Of a stretch of 64,000 bases of DNA, positions 34,017 to 43,083 are shown one piece after another. The stretch is taken from assembly GCF_003703835.1 (NCBI RefSeq), contig NZ_RDQR01000005.1:59754-123753 (forward strand), given 5' to 3'. The notes under the pieces were generated by a model, which made no database searches, had not been told where the DNA came from, and saw only the letters and a program-made list of their open reading frames with translations. This DNA is from Auritidibacter ignavus (lineage in GTDB: Bacteria; Actinomycetota; Actinomycetes; Actinomycetales; Micrococcaceae). Both the position numbers and the translations under genes were made by a program. Each line of letters begins with the position of its first letter. Position 1 is the first letter of the stretch.

Positions 34017-34631
34017 ATGAAACCCCTGATTCTTGGTATCGACGGCCGTTCCGGGGCCGGCAAGACCGAACTCGCCGACGCCTTGGAACAACGGATCCAC
34101 GCGGAACACCCCGAACTCTCCGTTGCGGTGTTCGGCCTCGACCAGCTCTACCGTGGCTGGGACGGGTTGGAGGCTGGAGTTGCTCTGTATACCCACGAAT
34201 TGCTCCCAGCCCTGGCACAGGGTGAAACCGTCACCTACCGAGACTGGGACTGGTCGAGTAATGCCCCCGACGGAGCATTGGGGCCGGAGAGGACCTTCGC
34301 TCCAGGCCAGGTCACCATTATTGAGGGTTTTGGAACCGGCGCTCGCGCAGCCCGGGAACATCTCAACTCTCTGATCTGGTTGAATGCCCCCGAACTATCC
34401 CGCCGGGACCGCGCTGTGGGTCGAGGCGGAGAGAACTACGGGCCAAACTGGGAACGGTGGTCATCTCAAGAGCAAGACTTTACCGACCGCGACCGAGTCG
34501 AATCGGTTGCCGATTTGGTCCTAGACACCTCAGGTCCCGCCGAGTCGGTCCAAGAAGCCGCCTATACGATGTTGCGCCTTGAAATCTCCACCAACGGAGC
34601 CTCTAGCTCCTCAGCACAGGGACTAAACTAG
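34017..34631 (+). CDS. P-loop kinase of the uridine-kinase-like group
   Basis: 204 residues. The Walker A motif is GIDGRSGAGKTELADAL (residues 7-23). FGLDQLYRGWDGLEAG resembles the substrate-binding part of nucleoside kinases, and IIEGFGTG the DE/Walker B region. It likely phosphorylates a nucleoside or other small molecule; the substrate is not determined. GATGGAG lies just before the ATG. The next small membrane-protein gene follows after 5 bp. Confidence 0.75.
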   Translation: MKPLILGIDGRSGAGKTELADALEQRIHAEHPELSVAVFGLDQLYRGWDGLEAGVALYTHELLPALAQGETVTYRDWDWSSNAPDGALGPERTFAPGQVTIIEGFGTGARAAREHLNSLIWLNAPELSRRDRAVGRGGENYGPNWERWSSQEQDFTDRDRVESVADLVLDTSGPAESVQEAAYTMLRLEISTNGASSSSAQGLN

Positions 34632-34636
34632 CTCCC

Positions 34637-34831
34637 GTGATGACTCAGTTGCAGATCTACGGCGGATTACTCATTATCGCCCTCGGCATGTCGGTGCTGA
34701 ATTTTGCACCCTCAACGCCGTTTAGCTATCCGCTGGGGTTTGCTCTGTTGGCCATCGGTTTCATCATCCTGCTGTGGCCGGCTTTGAGCAAGGAACACCA
34801 ACAAGACGACGTGGATTCCGACTTAGACTAG
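34637..34831 (+). CDS. Small two-helix membrane protein, unknown
   Basis: 64 residues (GTG 34637 or ATG 34640). Two membrane helices (YGGLLIIALGMSVLNFA, YPLGFALLAIGFIILLWPAL) and an acidic tail. I recognise no family. It follows the kinase gene by 5 bp on the same strand and so is probably in its operon. Confidence 0.6.
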   Translation: MMTQLQIYGGLLIIALGMSVLNFAPSTPFSYPLGFALLAIGFIILLWPALSKEHQQDDVDSDLD

Positions 34832-34879
34832 CCAGCTGAGACCAGCGAGGACCAGCACAAAATACGTGGCGACCTAGCG

Positions 34880-36379
34880 TTACTGCAAGGCCGAGGTCAG
34901 GCGGAAGACGTTATCCAACCATCGTTTATATCGTGGCCTGGCCAACCATTGTTCTAAGGTGAGTTCCTCGCACTCGGCCCGATACTCGTCCATGACACGT
35001 TCGGTCGCCGCTACGATCTCCGCGCCCACTGCCAGCACAGTAACTTCCACGTTGAGCGAAAACGAGCGCATATCCATATTCGACGATCCAAACACGGCCA
35101 CATCGTCATCGACCGTGAACATTTTCGAGTGCAAGACATTAGGGTCGGGATAGCGCAAGATCCGCACCCCGGAGCGTAGGAGCGCCTCGTAGTAGGACTG
35201 CTGGGCGTGGTGAACCATGAACTGGTCCGCGCGACGACACACGATCATCTCGACATCCACTCCGCGCTGGGCTGCGGTAGTGAGCGCGTAAAGCATGGAA
35301 TCATCCGGCACCAAGTAAGGGGTCACCACCCGCAGAGTGCGGGTGGCGGAGTAGAACAGATGGTTGAAGGCCCGCAGGTTGTTTTCGTTCGCAAAACCCG
35401 GGCCGGAGGGGATAACCTGCGCGGAGATACCCCGGTGATCTTCAATCTCTTCGGTGGTGAGATCACGCAGATTTTCTTGAGTGGGTTGTCCGGTCTCGGA
35501 GTACCAGTCGGTGGCGAAAACGATGTCCAGTGAAGCCACGATCGGCCCGGTAATCCGGGCCATGACATCGACCCATTCTCGACCCATTTTGTGAGCCGAG
35601 GCCCTCTTATACCCGGGTTCGATCAGGTTCTGAGATCCGGTGTAGGCCACGGTTCCATCAATCACCATCAACTTTCGATGATTGCGTAGGTCGGGTCGCT
35701 GATACTGGCCGCGTAGGGGACGCACCGGCATGGCCCGGTAATACTCAATGTCGTGCTCCCGCAAGAGTTTCAACAAGTCCCGATAGCCGCGCACGCGTAG
35801 CGAGGCAATATGGTCAAATAAGACGCGCACCGTGACGCCACGTTGTTTAGCACGGATCAACGCATCAAAAACCACTGAGCTATAACCCTGTCGGTCTACG
35901 GGGTCTACCGCGCAGATGTAGAACATCATGTTCACATAGTCGTGGGCCCGGTCGATATCTTGGGCCATGGCGTGCAAGGAATTGCGGTAGTCGGTGTAGT
36001 ACTGGAAGCTATTGCCATCCAGCATGGGGAACCCCGTCAGCTGACGGGTCAACGCAGCCGAGGACTCGACGTACTGGGGTACCTCATGGATCTGGTCAGG
36101 GAGCGTCCAGTGCGCGGTAGCACGCCGGAGTTCCTCATTAACGGCTTTCTGGCGCGAGCGTCGCTGACCGCCGAGTTTGAACGAGCCCAGCAACAAGAAG
36201 AGCAAGACCCCAATCCAGGGCAGGAAGAAAATCACCAACAGCCAGGCCATCGCCACCGCGGGACGCCGATTACCCGGAACAATTCCCAGCAGCAAAATAC
36301 GAATGCCCAGGTCGAGAATCACCACGAGGATCGCAAGCCAGATCGGCCAATCAGCAATCTCGGAAAGGGTCCAGTACAT
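34880..36379 (-). CDS. cls: Cardiolipin synthase (phospholipase D family)
   Basis: 499 residues. Two N-terminal membrane helices (about 13-32 and 44-67), then two PLD domains each with an HKD motif: HRKLMVIDGTVAYTGSQNL (about 232-250) and HSKMFTVDDDVAVFGSSNMDMRSFSLN (about 416-442). It makes cardiolipin from two phosphatidylglycerols at the membrane. The ATG at 36379 is preceded only by a weak ribosome binding site. Confidence 0.9.
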   Translation of the reverse strand: MYWTLSEIADWPIWLAILVVILDLGIRILLLGIVPGNRRPAVAMAWLLVIFFLPWIGVLLFLLLGSFKLGGQRRSRQKAVNEELRRATAHWTLPDQIHEVPQYVESSAALTRQLTGFPMLDGNSFQYYTDYRNSLHAMAQDIDRAHDYVNMMFYICAVDPVDRQGYSSVVFDALIRAKQRGVTVRVLFDHIASLRVRGYRDLLKLLREHDIEYYRAMPVRPLRGQYQRPDLRNHRKLMVIDGTVAYTGSQNLIEPGYKRASAHKMGREWVDVMARITGPIVASLDIVFATDWYSETGQPTQENLRDLTTEEIEDHRGISAQVIPSGPGFANENNLRAFNHLFYSATRTLRVVTPYLVPDDSMLYALTTAAQRGVDVEMIVCRRADQFMVHHAQQSYYEALLRSGVRILRYPDPNVLHSKMFTVDDDVAVFGSSNMDMRSFSLNVEVTVLAVGAEIVAATERVMDEYRAECEELTLEQWLARPRYKRWLDNVFRLTSALQ

Positions 36380-36457
36380 AGGGTGACATTCTACTCATCG
36401 AGCGGGCTCAGTACCGTGACGCCAGCTCGGAAACGGCGGTCGGTCAACAGTCAATAA

Positions 36458-36487
36458 CACTCAACCTACAGGCACTCAACCTACAGG
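36458..36487. repeat. Two perfect 15-bp tandem repeats at the tetR stop
   Basis: CACTCAACCTACAGG occurs at 36458-36472 and 36473-36487. The second copy contains the stop codon of the tetR gene, so the duplication has copied the gene end into the intergenic region. Confidence 0.85.
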
Positions 36488-37062
36488 ACCGCATCAAGGA
36501 TGGATTCAGCCCAGTGCTCGGGGACCGGGCGTTTGATCAGAAGTCGCCAGAGCAGTGCTCCGGCCACCATTTCAGCGGTGATCTCGGGGCTGGATCGCAA
36601 GGTTCCGGGTTGCTCTCGCTCAGCATGTCGGAGCCGACCGATCAGCACATTCATCAGTGGTTCGGAGATCGGACGGAAGAGTTGTTCAGCATCTTCTCCG
36701 GCAGCAGCGACCATCGAGATCAGGTTTTGGACGAGTTGCGGGGTATCGGCATCGTCGAAGATTTTGTCCAACTCTGTGGACATCCACGCGAGCAGATCGG
36801 CTTTGAGATGATCAGTGTGAGGAGCCGGTGCCGGATAGTAGGTGACCTTTCCCTGCGAGATCGCTTCCAGGACCACATCATTTTTGGACGACCACCAGCG
36901 GTAAATGGTCTGTTTGGACACCCCGGCGCGGGCGGCAATGCTTTCCATCGTCACTTGATGGTGTCCGCCTTCAGCCAGCAGTTCGGATGTCGCCTGCAAG
37001 ATCGCTTCATGCGATGCCACTGACCGTGGTCTGCCGCCTCGCGATTTCTGTTCTTCGGTCAT
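36481..37062 (-). CDS. TetR-family repressor, likely of the MMPL exporter
   Basis: 193 residues from the ATG at 37062, which follows AGGAAT. The N-terminal HTH reads AILQATSELLAEGG...TMESIAARAGVSKQTIYRWWSSKND (about 20-62); the C-terminus is a variable ligand domain with TetR_C-type helices. A reading 49 codons longer would cover the promoter region and has no support. Divergent from the MMPL gene across about 200 bp, the usual arrangement of a repressor and its exporter. Confidence 0.87.
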   Translation of the reverse strand: MTEEQKSRGGRPRSVASHEAILQATSELLAEGGHHQVTMESIAARAGVSKQTIYRWWSSKNDVVLEAISQGKVTYYPAPAPHTDHLKADLLAWMSTELDKIFDDADTPQLVQNLISMVAAAGEDAEQLFRPISEPLMNVLIGRLRHAEREQPGTLRSSPEITAEMVAGALLWRLLIKRPVPEHWAESILDAVL

Positions 37063-37258
37063 ATTCCTACTTGCTTCCGGACCAGATGGATGGCCATCAG
37101 CCCTATTCTGCCCGCTCCCCAAGCGAAAGCAGGACTTTGAATGAGCCGAGGTGATGATCTTTACGGTGCCGAAAAGAGTCTCACCATTAGTTTCGAGACG
37201 CTCCGTCAACTATAGTAGCGATCGAGCCTAAATATCTCGAACTTGAGGACTATGTACT
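37063..37258. promoter_or_regulatory. tetR / MMPL divergent promoter and likely operator region
   Basis: 196 bp between divergent genes. TATAGT near 37211 is a candidate -10 for the transporter, and the stretch GTCTCACCATTAGTTTCGAGAC (arms GTCTC/GAGAC) just upstream is an imperfect palindrome that could bind the TetR protein. Neither is proven. Confidence 0.4.
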
Positions 37259-39883
37259 GTGGCTAAACTTCTGAACAAACTTGGGCTGGGCGCCGCCGCT
37301 CGCCCGTGGACTGTCTTAATATCCTGGCTGGCGCTTGTCGCCATTGCCGTGATTAGCTTTTTCACTTTTGGTGGTCAGCTACAATCGACCATCACCATTC
37401 CCGATACTCCGACCGTGCAGGTCACCGACCGACTCGAGGAAGAATTCCCCGATGCCGCCAAGGGCACCGGGCCGGTCGTGTTCCGCACCGAGGATGGTTC
37501 GGAATTTACCGACGAGCAAAAGAACGAGATCGGGGACCTGCTCACTGATCTCGATGAGCTCGACGCGGTGAACGAAACGGTGAATCCTTTCGACACCGAA
37601 GAGCAACGACAGGACCAGATTCAAGAAATCGAAGATGGTCAACAACAGCTCGACGACGGCGAGGAGAAGCTGGCCACCGGTCGCCAGGAGCTTGACGACG
37701 CTCGCGAGCAACTGAGTGCGACTGAACAGGAGCTGGACGAAGGCCAAGAACAGGTTGACGCCGGCATCGAGCAGGCCGTGGCTCAAGGCATTCCGCAAGA
37801 AGCCGCCGAGCAACAGGCTGCCCCGCTGCAAGAGCAGATTGATCAGGGCCGCGAACAGCTCGAACAAGCCCGTTCTGAGTTAGCGACTCAAGAGGACGAG
37901 CTGGACGAGGCGGAGCAAGAGATCGAGACCAATCGCGACCAACTTCAGGATGCCCAAGACCTTCTCGATGCCTCAGAAGGTTTCTCACTGGTCTCAGAAG
38001 ACGGTACCACCGTTGAAGCGATCATCATGTTCAATAAGCCTCCGCTCGATATTGAAGAGGAGGACCGCGAGGGCGTCATGGCCGCCCTCGAGGAAGCCGA
38101 GATTGACGGGGTGGAAATCCTTCCCACTCAGCAGGTGTCCCAGACGATCCCGCAAATTATTGGCCCGACTGAGATCGTCGGTATGGTGGTGGCGGCCATT
38201 GTGCTGTTCATTATGTTGGGTACTTTCGTCACCGCAGGTCTGCCGTTGCTGAACGCACTGGTCGGCGTCGGTGTGGGTGCCGTCGGTTCCCTGGCCTTCT
38301 CCTCCGTGGTGGAGATGGTCTCCATCACCCCTGTCCTGGGCATCATGCTCGGCTCGGCCGTGGGTATCGACTACGCGCTGTTTATCATCAACCGGCACCG
38401 CCAACAGCTCAAATCCGGCATGGATGTGCGTACCTCGATTGGTTTGGCCAACGGAACTGCTGGTACCGCAGTGCTGTTTGCTGGGTCGACCGTGGTCATC
38501 GCCCTGCTAGCCCTGGGCATTACGGGTATTCCGTTCTTGGGCCTGATGGGTCTTGTCGGTGGGGTCTGTGTGCTACTGGCTGTGCTGGTGGCTCTGACGC
38601 TGACCCCGGCAATGCTGTCCTTCATCGGCCCGCGTGCCTTGAGCAAGAAGGAACGCCGGAAGCGAGACGAACAGCACTCAAGCCAAGCCAAGCACTCTGC
38701 CGAGGAATCTGATGAAGGCTCCTCCTCGCAGATTACCGGTCACCATGACCCCCAAACCCAGCCCATGTCGTGGACTCGTGCGATCGTCACCGCTGTGGCT
38801 TCGATCGCTGTGCTGGGCATCTTGGCCATCCCGGCTTCCCAGATGCGACTGGGCCTTCCCGACGGTTCGGCTGAACCTGAAGGATCGGCCGCGTATGAGT
38901 CCTACATGGCCATCGATGATGCCTTCGGTCCCGGACGTAACGGCCCGTTGGTGGTTACCGCGGATCTGGAAGAGGACACCTCGGATGATGATGCGATGAC
39001 TATTACCGCGGAATTGGCCACCCAAATCTCCGAGATGGATGGGGTGGACCAGGTAGTTCCGGCGGGAACCAATGATGACAACTCCATCTTGGCCCTGCAG
39101 GTCGTCCCCGAAGAAGGCCCGAACGAGCCTTCCACGGAGGACTTGGTCTACGAACTGCGCGACACCACTCCGGAAACCAATGCCTCCGACCTGGGTGTGG
39201 CTGGTATGACCTCCGGGTTCATCGACATCTCCGATGAACTCGCCGAAGCTCTGCCCGTCTACCTGGCAGTCGTGGTGGGTCTGAGCTTGCTGATCATGAT
39301 CGTGGTTTTCCGCTCTTTGGTGGTCCCGTTGATCGCCACCGGTGGTTTCGTGCTTTCCTGCTTGGCCAGTATGGGTGGCGTGGTCGCCATCTACCAGTGG
39401 GGTTGGCTAGATACCATTTTCCAGGTCTCGACCCCCGGCCCGGTGCTGAGCTTCCTGCCGACCATTCTGATCGGTGTGTTGTTCGGTTTGGCCATGGACT
39501 ACCAGTTGTTCATCTCTACCGGTATGCGTGAAGCCTACGTCCACGGATCTGACGCACGCACCGCGGTCATGCAGGGCTTCAAGTCCGGCCGCTCGGTGGT
39601 CACTGCAGCGGCGATCATTATGATCTCGGTCTTCGGTGGTTTCATCTTCGCCGATGATGTGATGATCCGCCCGATCGGTTTCGCGTTGGCCTTCGGTGTA
39701 TTGCTGGACGCCTTCGTGGTCCGCCTGTTGCTCATGCCGGCTCTGATGCACCTGGTCGGTGCAGGTGCCTGGTGGTTCCCGAAGTGGCTGGACAAGATCG
39801 TGCCGAACGTTGATGTCGAGGGCTCGTCCCTGGACGAAGAGATCAGTCGCAAGGAAAAGGACGACGCAACGGCTCAGGCCTAA
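37259..39883 (+). CDS. MMPL-family RND transporter with large coiled-coil loop
   Basis: 874 residues, GTG start. The two halves of an RND/MMPL exporter are visible: helix 1 (about 17-38), then an extracytoplasmic loop, helices in 300-460, a second loop (550-660) and helices 665-850, with GIDYALFI and AMDYQLFIST proton-relay motifs in the middle helices. Residues about 110-235 form an unusually long Gln/Glu-rich coiled coil. A cytoplasmic Ser/Lys-rich linker joins the halves. It likely exports a lipid or drug; the TetR gene beside it suggests ligand-induced expression. Confidence 0.87.
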   Translation: MAKLLNKLGLGAAARPWTVLISWLALVAIAVISFFTFGGQLQSTITIPDTPTVQVTDRLEEEFPDAAKGTGPVVFRTEDGSEFTDEQKNEIGDLLTDLDELDAVNETVNPFDTEEQRQDQIQEIEDGQQQLDDGEEKLATGRQELDDAREQLSATEQELDEGQEQVDAGIEQAVAQGIPQEAAEQQAAPLQEQIDQGREQLEQARSELATQEDELDEAEQEIETNRDQLQDAQDLLDASEGFSLVSEDGTTVEAIIMFNKPPLDIEEEDREGVMAALEEAEIDGVEILPTQQVSQTIPQIIGPTEIVGMVVAAIVLFIMLGTFVTAGLPLLNALVGVGVGAVGSLAFSSVVEMVSITPVLGIMLGSAVGIDYALFIINRHRQQLKSGMDVRTSIGLANGTAGTAVLFAGSTVVIALLALGITGIPFLGLMGLVGGVCVLLAVLVALTLTPAMLSFIGPRALSKKERRKRDEQHSSQAKHSAEESDEGSSSQITGHHDPQTQPMSWTRAIVTAVASIAVLGILAIPASQMRLGLPDGSAEPEGSAAYESYMAIDDAFGPGRNGPLVVTADLEEDTSDDDAMTITAELATQISEMDGVDQVVPAGTNDDNSILALQVVPEEGPNEPSTEDLVYELRDTTPETNASDLGVAGMTSGFIDISDELAEALPVYLAVVVGLSLLIMIVVFRSLVVPLIATGGFVLSCLASMGGVVAIYQWGWLDTIFQVSTPGPVLSFLPTILIGVLFGLAMDYQLFISTGMREAYVHGSDARTAVMQGFKSGRSVVTAAAIIMISVFGGFIFADDVMIRPIGFALAFGVLLDAFVVRLLLMPALMHLVGAGAWWFPKWLDKIVPNVDVEGSSLDEEISRKEKDDATAQA

Positions 39884-39910
39884 GCACTGATCCGGTTAGC
39901 ACGTTTTCTT

Positions 39911-39955
39911 CCGGTGGCCCGGTGGTTCCTCTGTGGGGAATTACCGGGCCACCGG
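39911..39955 (+). terminator. Terminator of the MMPL gene
   Basis: Perfect 13-bp stem CCGGTGGCCCGGT / ACCGGGCCACCGG (39911-39923 and 39943-39955), 27 bp after the stop codon. Confidence 0.85.
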
Positions 39956-40011
39956 CGTTTAAGGGCACCGGGGTATCCAGACCCGCGGTATCCAGTACTG
40001 TGGACCTCAGG

Positions 40012-41190
40012 ATGAAAACTGTGCTGATTGCCTCCGATTCGTATAAGGGAGCCGCCACCGCTGCGGAGGTCTGCCACGCCATTGCTACCGGTATCCACCG
40101 TGCTGATCCCTCGATTGTCGTGCGCCAGCTTCCGCTGGCCGACGGCGGAGAGGGCACCGTAGAGACTGTGTTGGCTGCTCGAGGTGGCCGACGGGTCACC
40201 GCAACGGTCACCGGAGTCTTCCCCGGCGATACTGTCAGGGCCAGCTATGCGCTGCTAACGGAGACCACCGCGGTGATCGAGATGGCCGCCACGGCCGGGC
40301 TACCCTTGGCTGCCGGACATCTGGATCCGGGAGCTACCACAACCCGGGGCGTGGGCGAGCTCATCCGGCACGCAATCGAGTCTGGGGCAACTGAGTTACT
40401 GATCGGTGCCGGCGGTTCGGCGACGCATGACTTGGGACTTGGTGCAGCCTGGGCGTTAGGGGCCCGGTTTTATACCGCTGAGGGCGAGGATTTCATCCCC
40501 ACCGGGTCACGATTGCGCGAGCTCGATCGTGTTGATGTCTCGGCGGTGGCCGACACTCTCGGTTCCGCCCGGTTGCAGGTGCTGTGCGATATTGACAACC
40601 CGCTGACCGGACCGCAGGGGGCGACTGCGATATTTGCCCCACAGAAAGGCGCTACCGACCGCCAACTGATCGACCTGGAGGCCGGAATGGTTCACGCCGA
40701 GGCGGTGATCGCCCGCGACACCGGCGTGTCCGTGGCTCAGCTGCCCGGTGCTGCGGCCGCCGGAGGTCTCGCCGCAGGGTTAGCAAGTGTGGCCGGGGCG
40801 AGCGTGGTCTCGGGCATTGCAACCTTGCTCGATCTGCTGGCTTTTGAAGACCAGCTGACCGATTGCGATGTGGTGCTCACCGGTGAGGGACGTCTTGATG
40901 GCCAGTCGTTGTCCGGTAAGGTCCCGGTCGGGGTGGCTCGCGCGACGCGTACCGTGGCTGCACGTACCGGCCGGGCTATCCCCGTGATTGCCCTAGCTGG
41001 GGCACTGGGCGATGAGCTCGAGGACCTCTATGCCGAGGGTCTGACGGCGGTGTTCCCCATTGGTTCCGGTCCCCAGAGCCTGCAGGCGGCCATACGTCAG
41101 ACCACCGATGATCTCACACGAGAAAGTGAGAACTTATTCCGGCTGTTGCGTCGCGTCGGGACGATCGGCGTTCCGCAAGCAAGCCAGTAG
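40012..41190 (+). CDS. glxK: Glycerate kinase
   Basis: 392 residues from the ATG at 40012. Signature blocks are LIASDSYKGAATAAEVC, LPLADGGEGTVETVL, IGAGGSATHDLGLG, and DVVLTGEGRLDGQSLSGKVPVGVAR. Type I glycerate kinase phosphorylates D-glycerate, linking glyoxylate/serine breakdown to glycolysis. An in-frame ATG 30 codons earlier overlaps the upstream terminator and is rejected. Confidence 0.9.
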   Translation: MKTVLIASDSYKGAATAAEVCHAIATGIHRADPSIVVRQLPLADGGEGTVETVLAARGGRRVTATVTGVFPGDTVRASYALLTETTAVIEMAATAGLPLAAGHLDPGATTTRGVGELIRHAIESGATELLIGAGGSATHDLGLGAAWALGARFYTAEGEDFIPTGSRLRELDRVDVSAVADTLGSARLQVLCDIDNPLTGPQGATAIFAPQKGATDRQLIDLEAGMVHAEAVIARDTGVSVAQLPGAAAAGGLAAGLASVAGASVVSGIATLLDLLAFEDQLTDCDVVLTGEGRLDGQSLSGKVPVGVARATRTVAARTGRAIPVIALAGALGDELEDLYAEGLTAVFPIGSGPQSLQAAIRQTTDDLTRESENLFRLLRRVGTIGVPQASQ

Positions 41191-41303
41191 TTGTCTCAAA
41201 AGGCCGTGGACTCGCTAAGCTGGTAGTCGGCAACCCTCTCCCGCAGGAGAGCTCGGTCCGGATGCGCTGGACCCGGTCATCAACACAGAAGAAAGCAGGA
41301 GTG

Positions 41304-41609
41304 ATGGATAGCAATAAGCTAATGCAAAAGGTTCTGACCACCGGTGTCTCGCTGGCCGGCGGTTATCTCGGCACCAAGATCGTCGATCTGGGCTGGAAGG
41401 CTATGACCGGTGAGAAAGCTCCGTCGGAAGACGATGAGCAACAAACCTCGATCGCGAAAATCGTGACGTTCGCGGCGATCTCGGCAGCGATCTCGTCGCT
41501 GATTACGTCCGGTTCTCAGCGCGGTGTCCGCAAGGCCATGGAAGCCCGCGCCAAGAAGCAGGAGAAAACCAAGCGGACCGCGCGTCGAGTCGGCGACGCC
41601 GAAGTCTAG
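41304..41609 (+). CDS. DUF4235 membrane protein
   Basis: 101 residues. Family features are LAGGYLGTKIVDLGWKAMTGEKAP and a second hydrophobic segment IVTFAAISAAISSLITSG before a basic tail. GCAGGAG lies 3 nt before the ATG. Function unknown. It overlaps the convergent mnhG stop by 4 bp. A small hairpin leader lies upstream. Confidence 0.82.
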   Translation: MDSNKLMQKVLTTGVSLAGGYLGTKIVDLGWKAMTGEKAPSEDDEQQTSIAKIVTFAAISAAISSLITSGSQRGVRKAMEARAKKQEKTKRTARRVGDAEV

Positions 41610-42025
41610 GAGTTCTGGGCTGGCTTCTGGGCTGACTCGTCAGGTTGATCGTGATCAGCGCGCTGATCTTTTTCATCCTGGCGAGTAATCACTTCAGCCA
41701 GTTCATCCACATAGAGCAACTCCGGGTCCAGATGCCGGGAACGGTAGGTGGCTCGACCCACCAGGTGCGCCGAGACCGGTGCGGTCACCAGCTGTAGTAC
41801 CCAGGCGACGACCAAGACGGGAACCCACCACCACGACTGCCAAATGCATCCCAGGCCGGCCAATGCCGTTAACAGACCGAATACCTGTGGCTTGGTTGCT
41901 GCGTGAATACGCGAGAGCACATCCGGGAAGCGCAACAGACCGATTCCTGCCGTGGCTGACTGGGAACAGCCCACCACAATGAGAATCGCGCCGGCGATCT
42001 CCCACCCTGACTCAAATTCGATCAT
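41606..42025 (-). CDS. mnhG: Mrp antiporter subunit G
   Basis: 139 residues with three membrane helices; LLRFPDVLSRIHAATKPQVFG is the MnhG/PhaG signature. The C-terminal tail is acidic and Gln-rich. It completes the seven-gene Mrp complex, which exchanges cytoplasmic Na+ for protons. It starts 6 bp after the mnhF stop. Confidence 0.9.
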   Translation of the reverse strand: MIEFESGWEIAGAILIVVGCSQSATAGIGLLRFPDVLSRIHAATKPQVFGLLTALAGLGCIWQSWWWVPVLVVAWVLQLVTAPVSAHLVGRATYRSRHLDPELLYVDELAEVITRQDEKDQRADHDQPDESAQKPAQNS

Positions 42026-42031
42026 AGTCGA

Positions 42032-42439
42032 TCACTCCCCCTTTCCCTGCTGTGGCTTCGACTGCTGGGGCCCGATCTTGGAAGCGCGTCGGCCCGGCCC
42101 CTGTGCGTGACCGACATAGGTGTCTTTGTGGTCTTGGGACTCCAGCCGTTCTTCGGAGGCCCCCGGGTTGGCGGTGGTACCGTCCACGGTGAAGCGGGAC
42201 AGGGTCACCGATCCGACGAAGCCAATCACACTGGCAACAACCACAAACATGATGTAGTCAGTCAGCCCGGTCAGGGCCATGATGACCACCAGCGCTGAGG
42301 AGACCGTAATCAGTAGCACGTCGGTGGCAATGGCACGATCCAAGGTCGCCGGCCCGCGTGCGATGCGGTAGACCGAGGCCAGCGCACCGATCGCCAAGAA
42401 AACCAGGCAGATCCAGCCTGCCAACTGAAGGACATGCAT
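42032..42439 (-). CDS. mnhF: Mrp antiporter subunit F
   Basis: 135 residues, three membrane helices with the MnhF core (RIARGPATLDRAIATDVLLI, then SALVVIMALTG). The C-terminal 50 residues are charged and extended. The ATG shares one base with the mnhE stop (TGATG). Confidence 0.9.
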   Translation of the reverse strand: MHVLQLAGWICLVFLAIGALASVYRIARGPATLDRAIATDVLLITVSSALVVIMALTGLTDYIMFVVVASVIGFVGSVTLSRFTVDGTTANPGASEERLESQDHKDTYVGHAQGPGRRASKIGPQQSKPQQGKGE

Positions 42440-43083
42440 CAGCGCTCACCTCCCGGGTGTTGAGTTTGGTCTGGAGCAGGCTCGCTGGTGTCGTGTTCCC
42501 CACGAATCAAGGCGTAGTCCTTCTTAGACCCGATGGCTCGGATGATGTGGCTCTCGATATTGTGTGAATCGCGTTTATAGTCTTCAGCGGCTTGATCATT
42601 GGGCACATCCAGCACGTGTAGGTAGAGGGTGGAGGTGGTTCGGTCCACGTCAATGACCAAGGACCCGGGGATCAGCGCGTAGGCGTGAGCCACCAGGGTA
42701 ACCACGAGGTCGTCGTGGCTACGTAGCTGGACAGCGAGCACCGAATTGGTGATCCGCGGGCCTCGGACGATGGCTTTAATCCCCACATCGATCGAGGCCC
42801 AGGTGATCTTCCACAGGAAGATGAACAGGAATTTCACCGCGTAGTAGAAGTTGAACCGGTCGCCGAAGGGAATCGGTGGCAGGCGGAAAATGAACATCAC
42901 CAGCACCGCGGTGATCGCGCCCATGATGATTTGTCCGATGCGGAAGTCTTGCCACAGCGCACACCAGATCAGCACCAGGAGCAAGAACATGGGCCATTGG
43001 GTCCACCAGGGTGGCTTATTTTCAATGACGCGCGCGTCCGAGTCGTTCTTGGGTGTCGACGCGGGGGGTGCCTGATCATTCAT
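42439..43083 (-). CDS. mnhE: Mrp antiporter subunit E
   Basis: 214 residues from the ATG at 43083, which has AAGGAGG 8 nt upstream and overlaps the mnhD end by 8 bp. The MnhE family blocks are visible: PIPFGDRFNFYYAVKFLFIFLW, RGPRITNSVLAVQL and HAYALIPGSLVIDVD. A disordered cytoplasmic N-terminus of about 35 residues precedes them. Confidence 0.9.
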   Translation of the reverse strand: MNDQAPPASTPKNDSDARVIENKPPWWTQWPMFLLLVLIWCALWQDFRIGQIIMGAITAVLVMFIFRLPPIPFGDRFNFYYAVKFLFIFLWKITWASIDVGIKAIVRGPRITNSVLAVQLRSHDDLVVTLVAHAYALIPGSLVIDVDRTTSTLYLHVLDVPNDQAAEDYKRDSHNIESHIIRAIGSKKDYALIRGEHDTSEPAPDQTQHPGGER

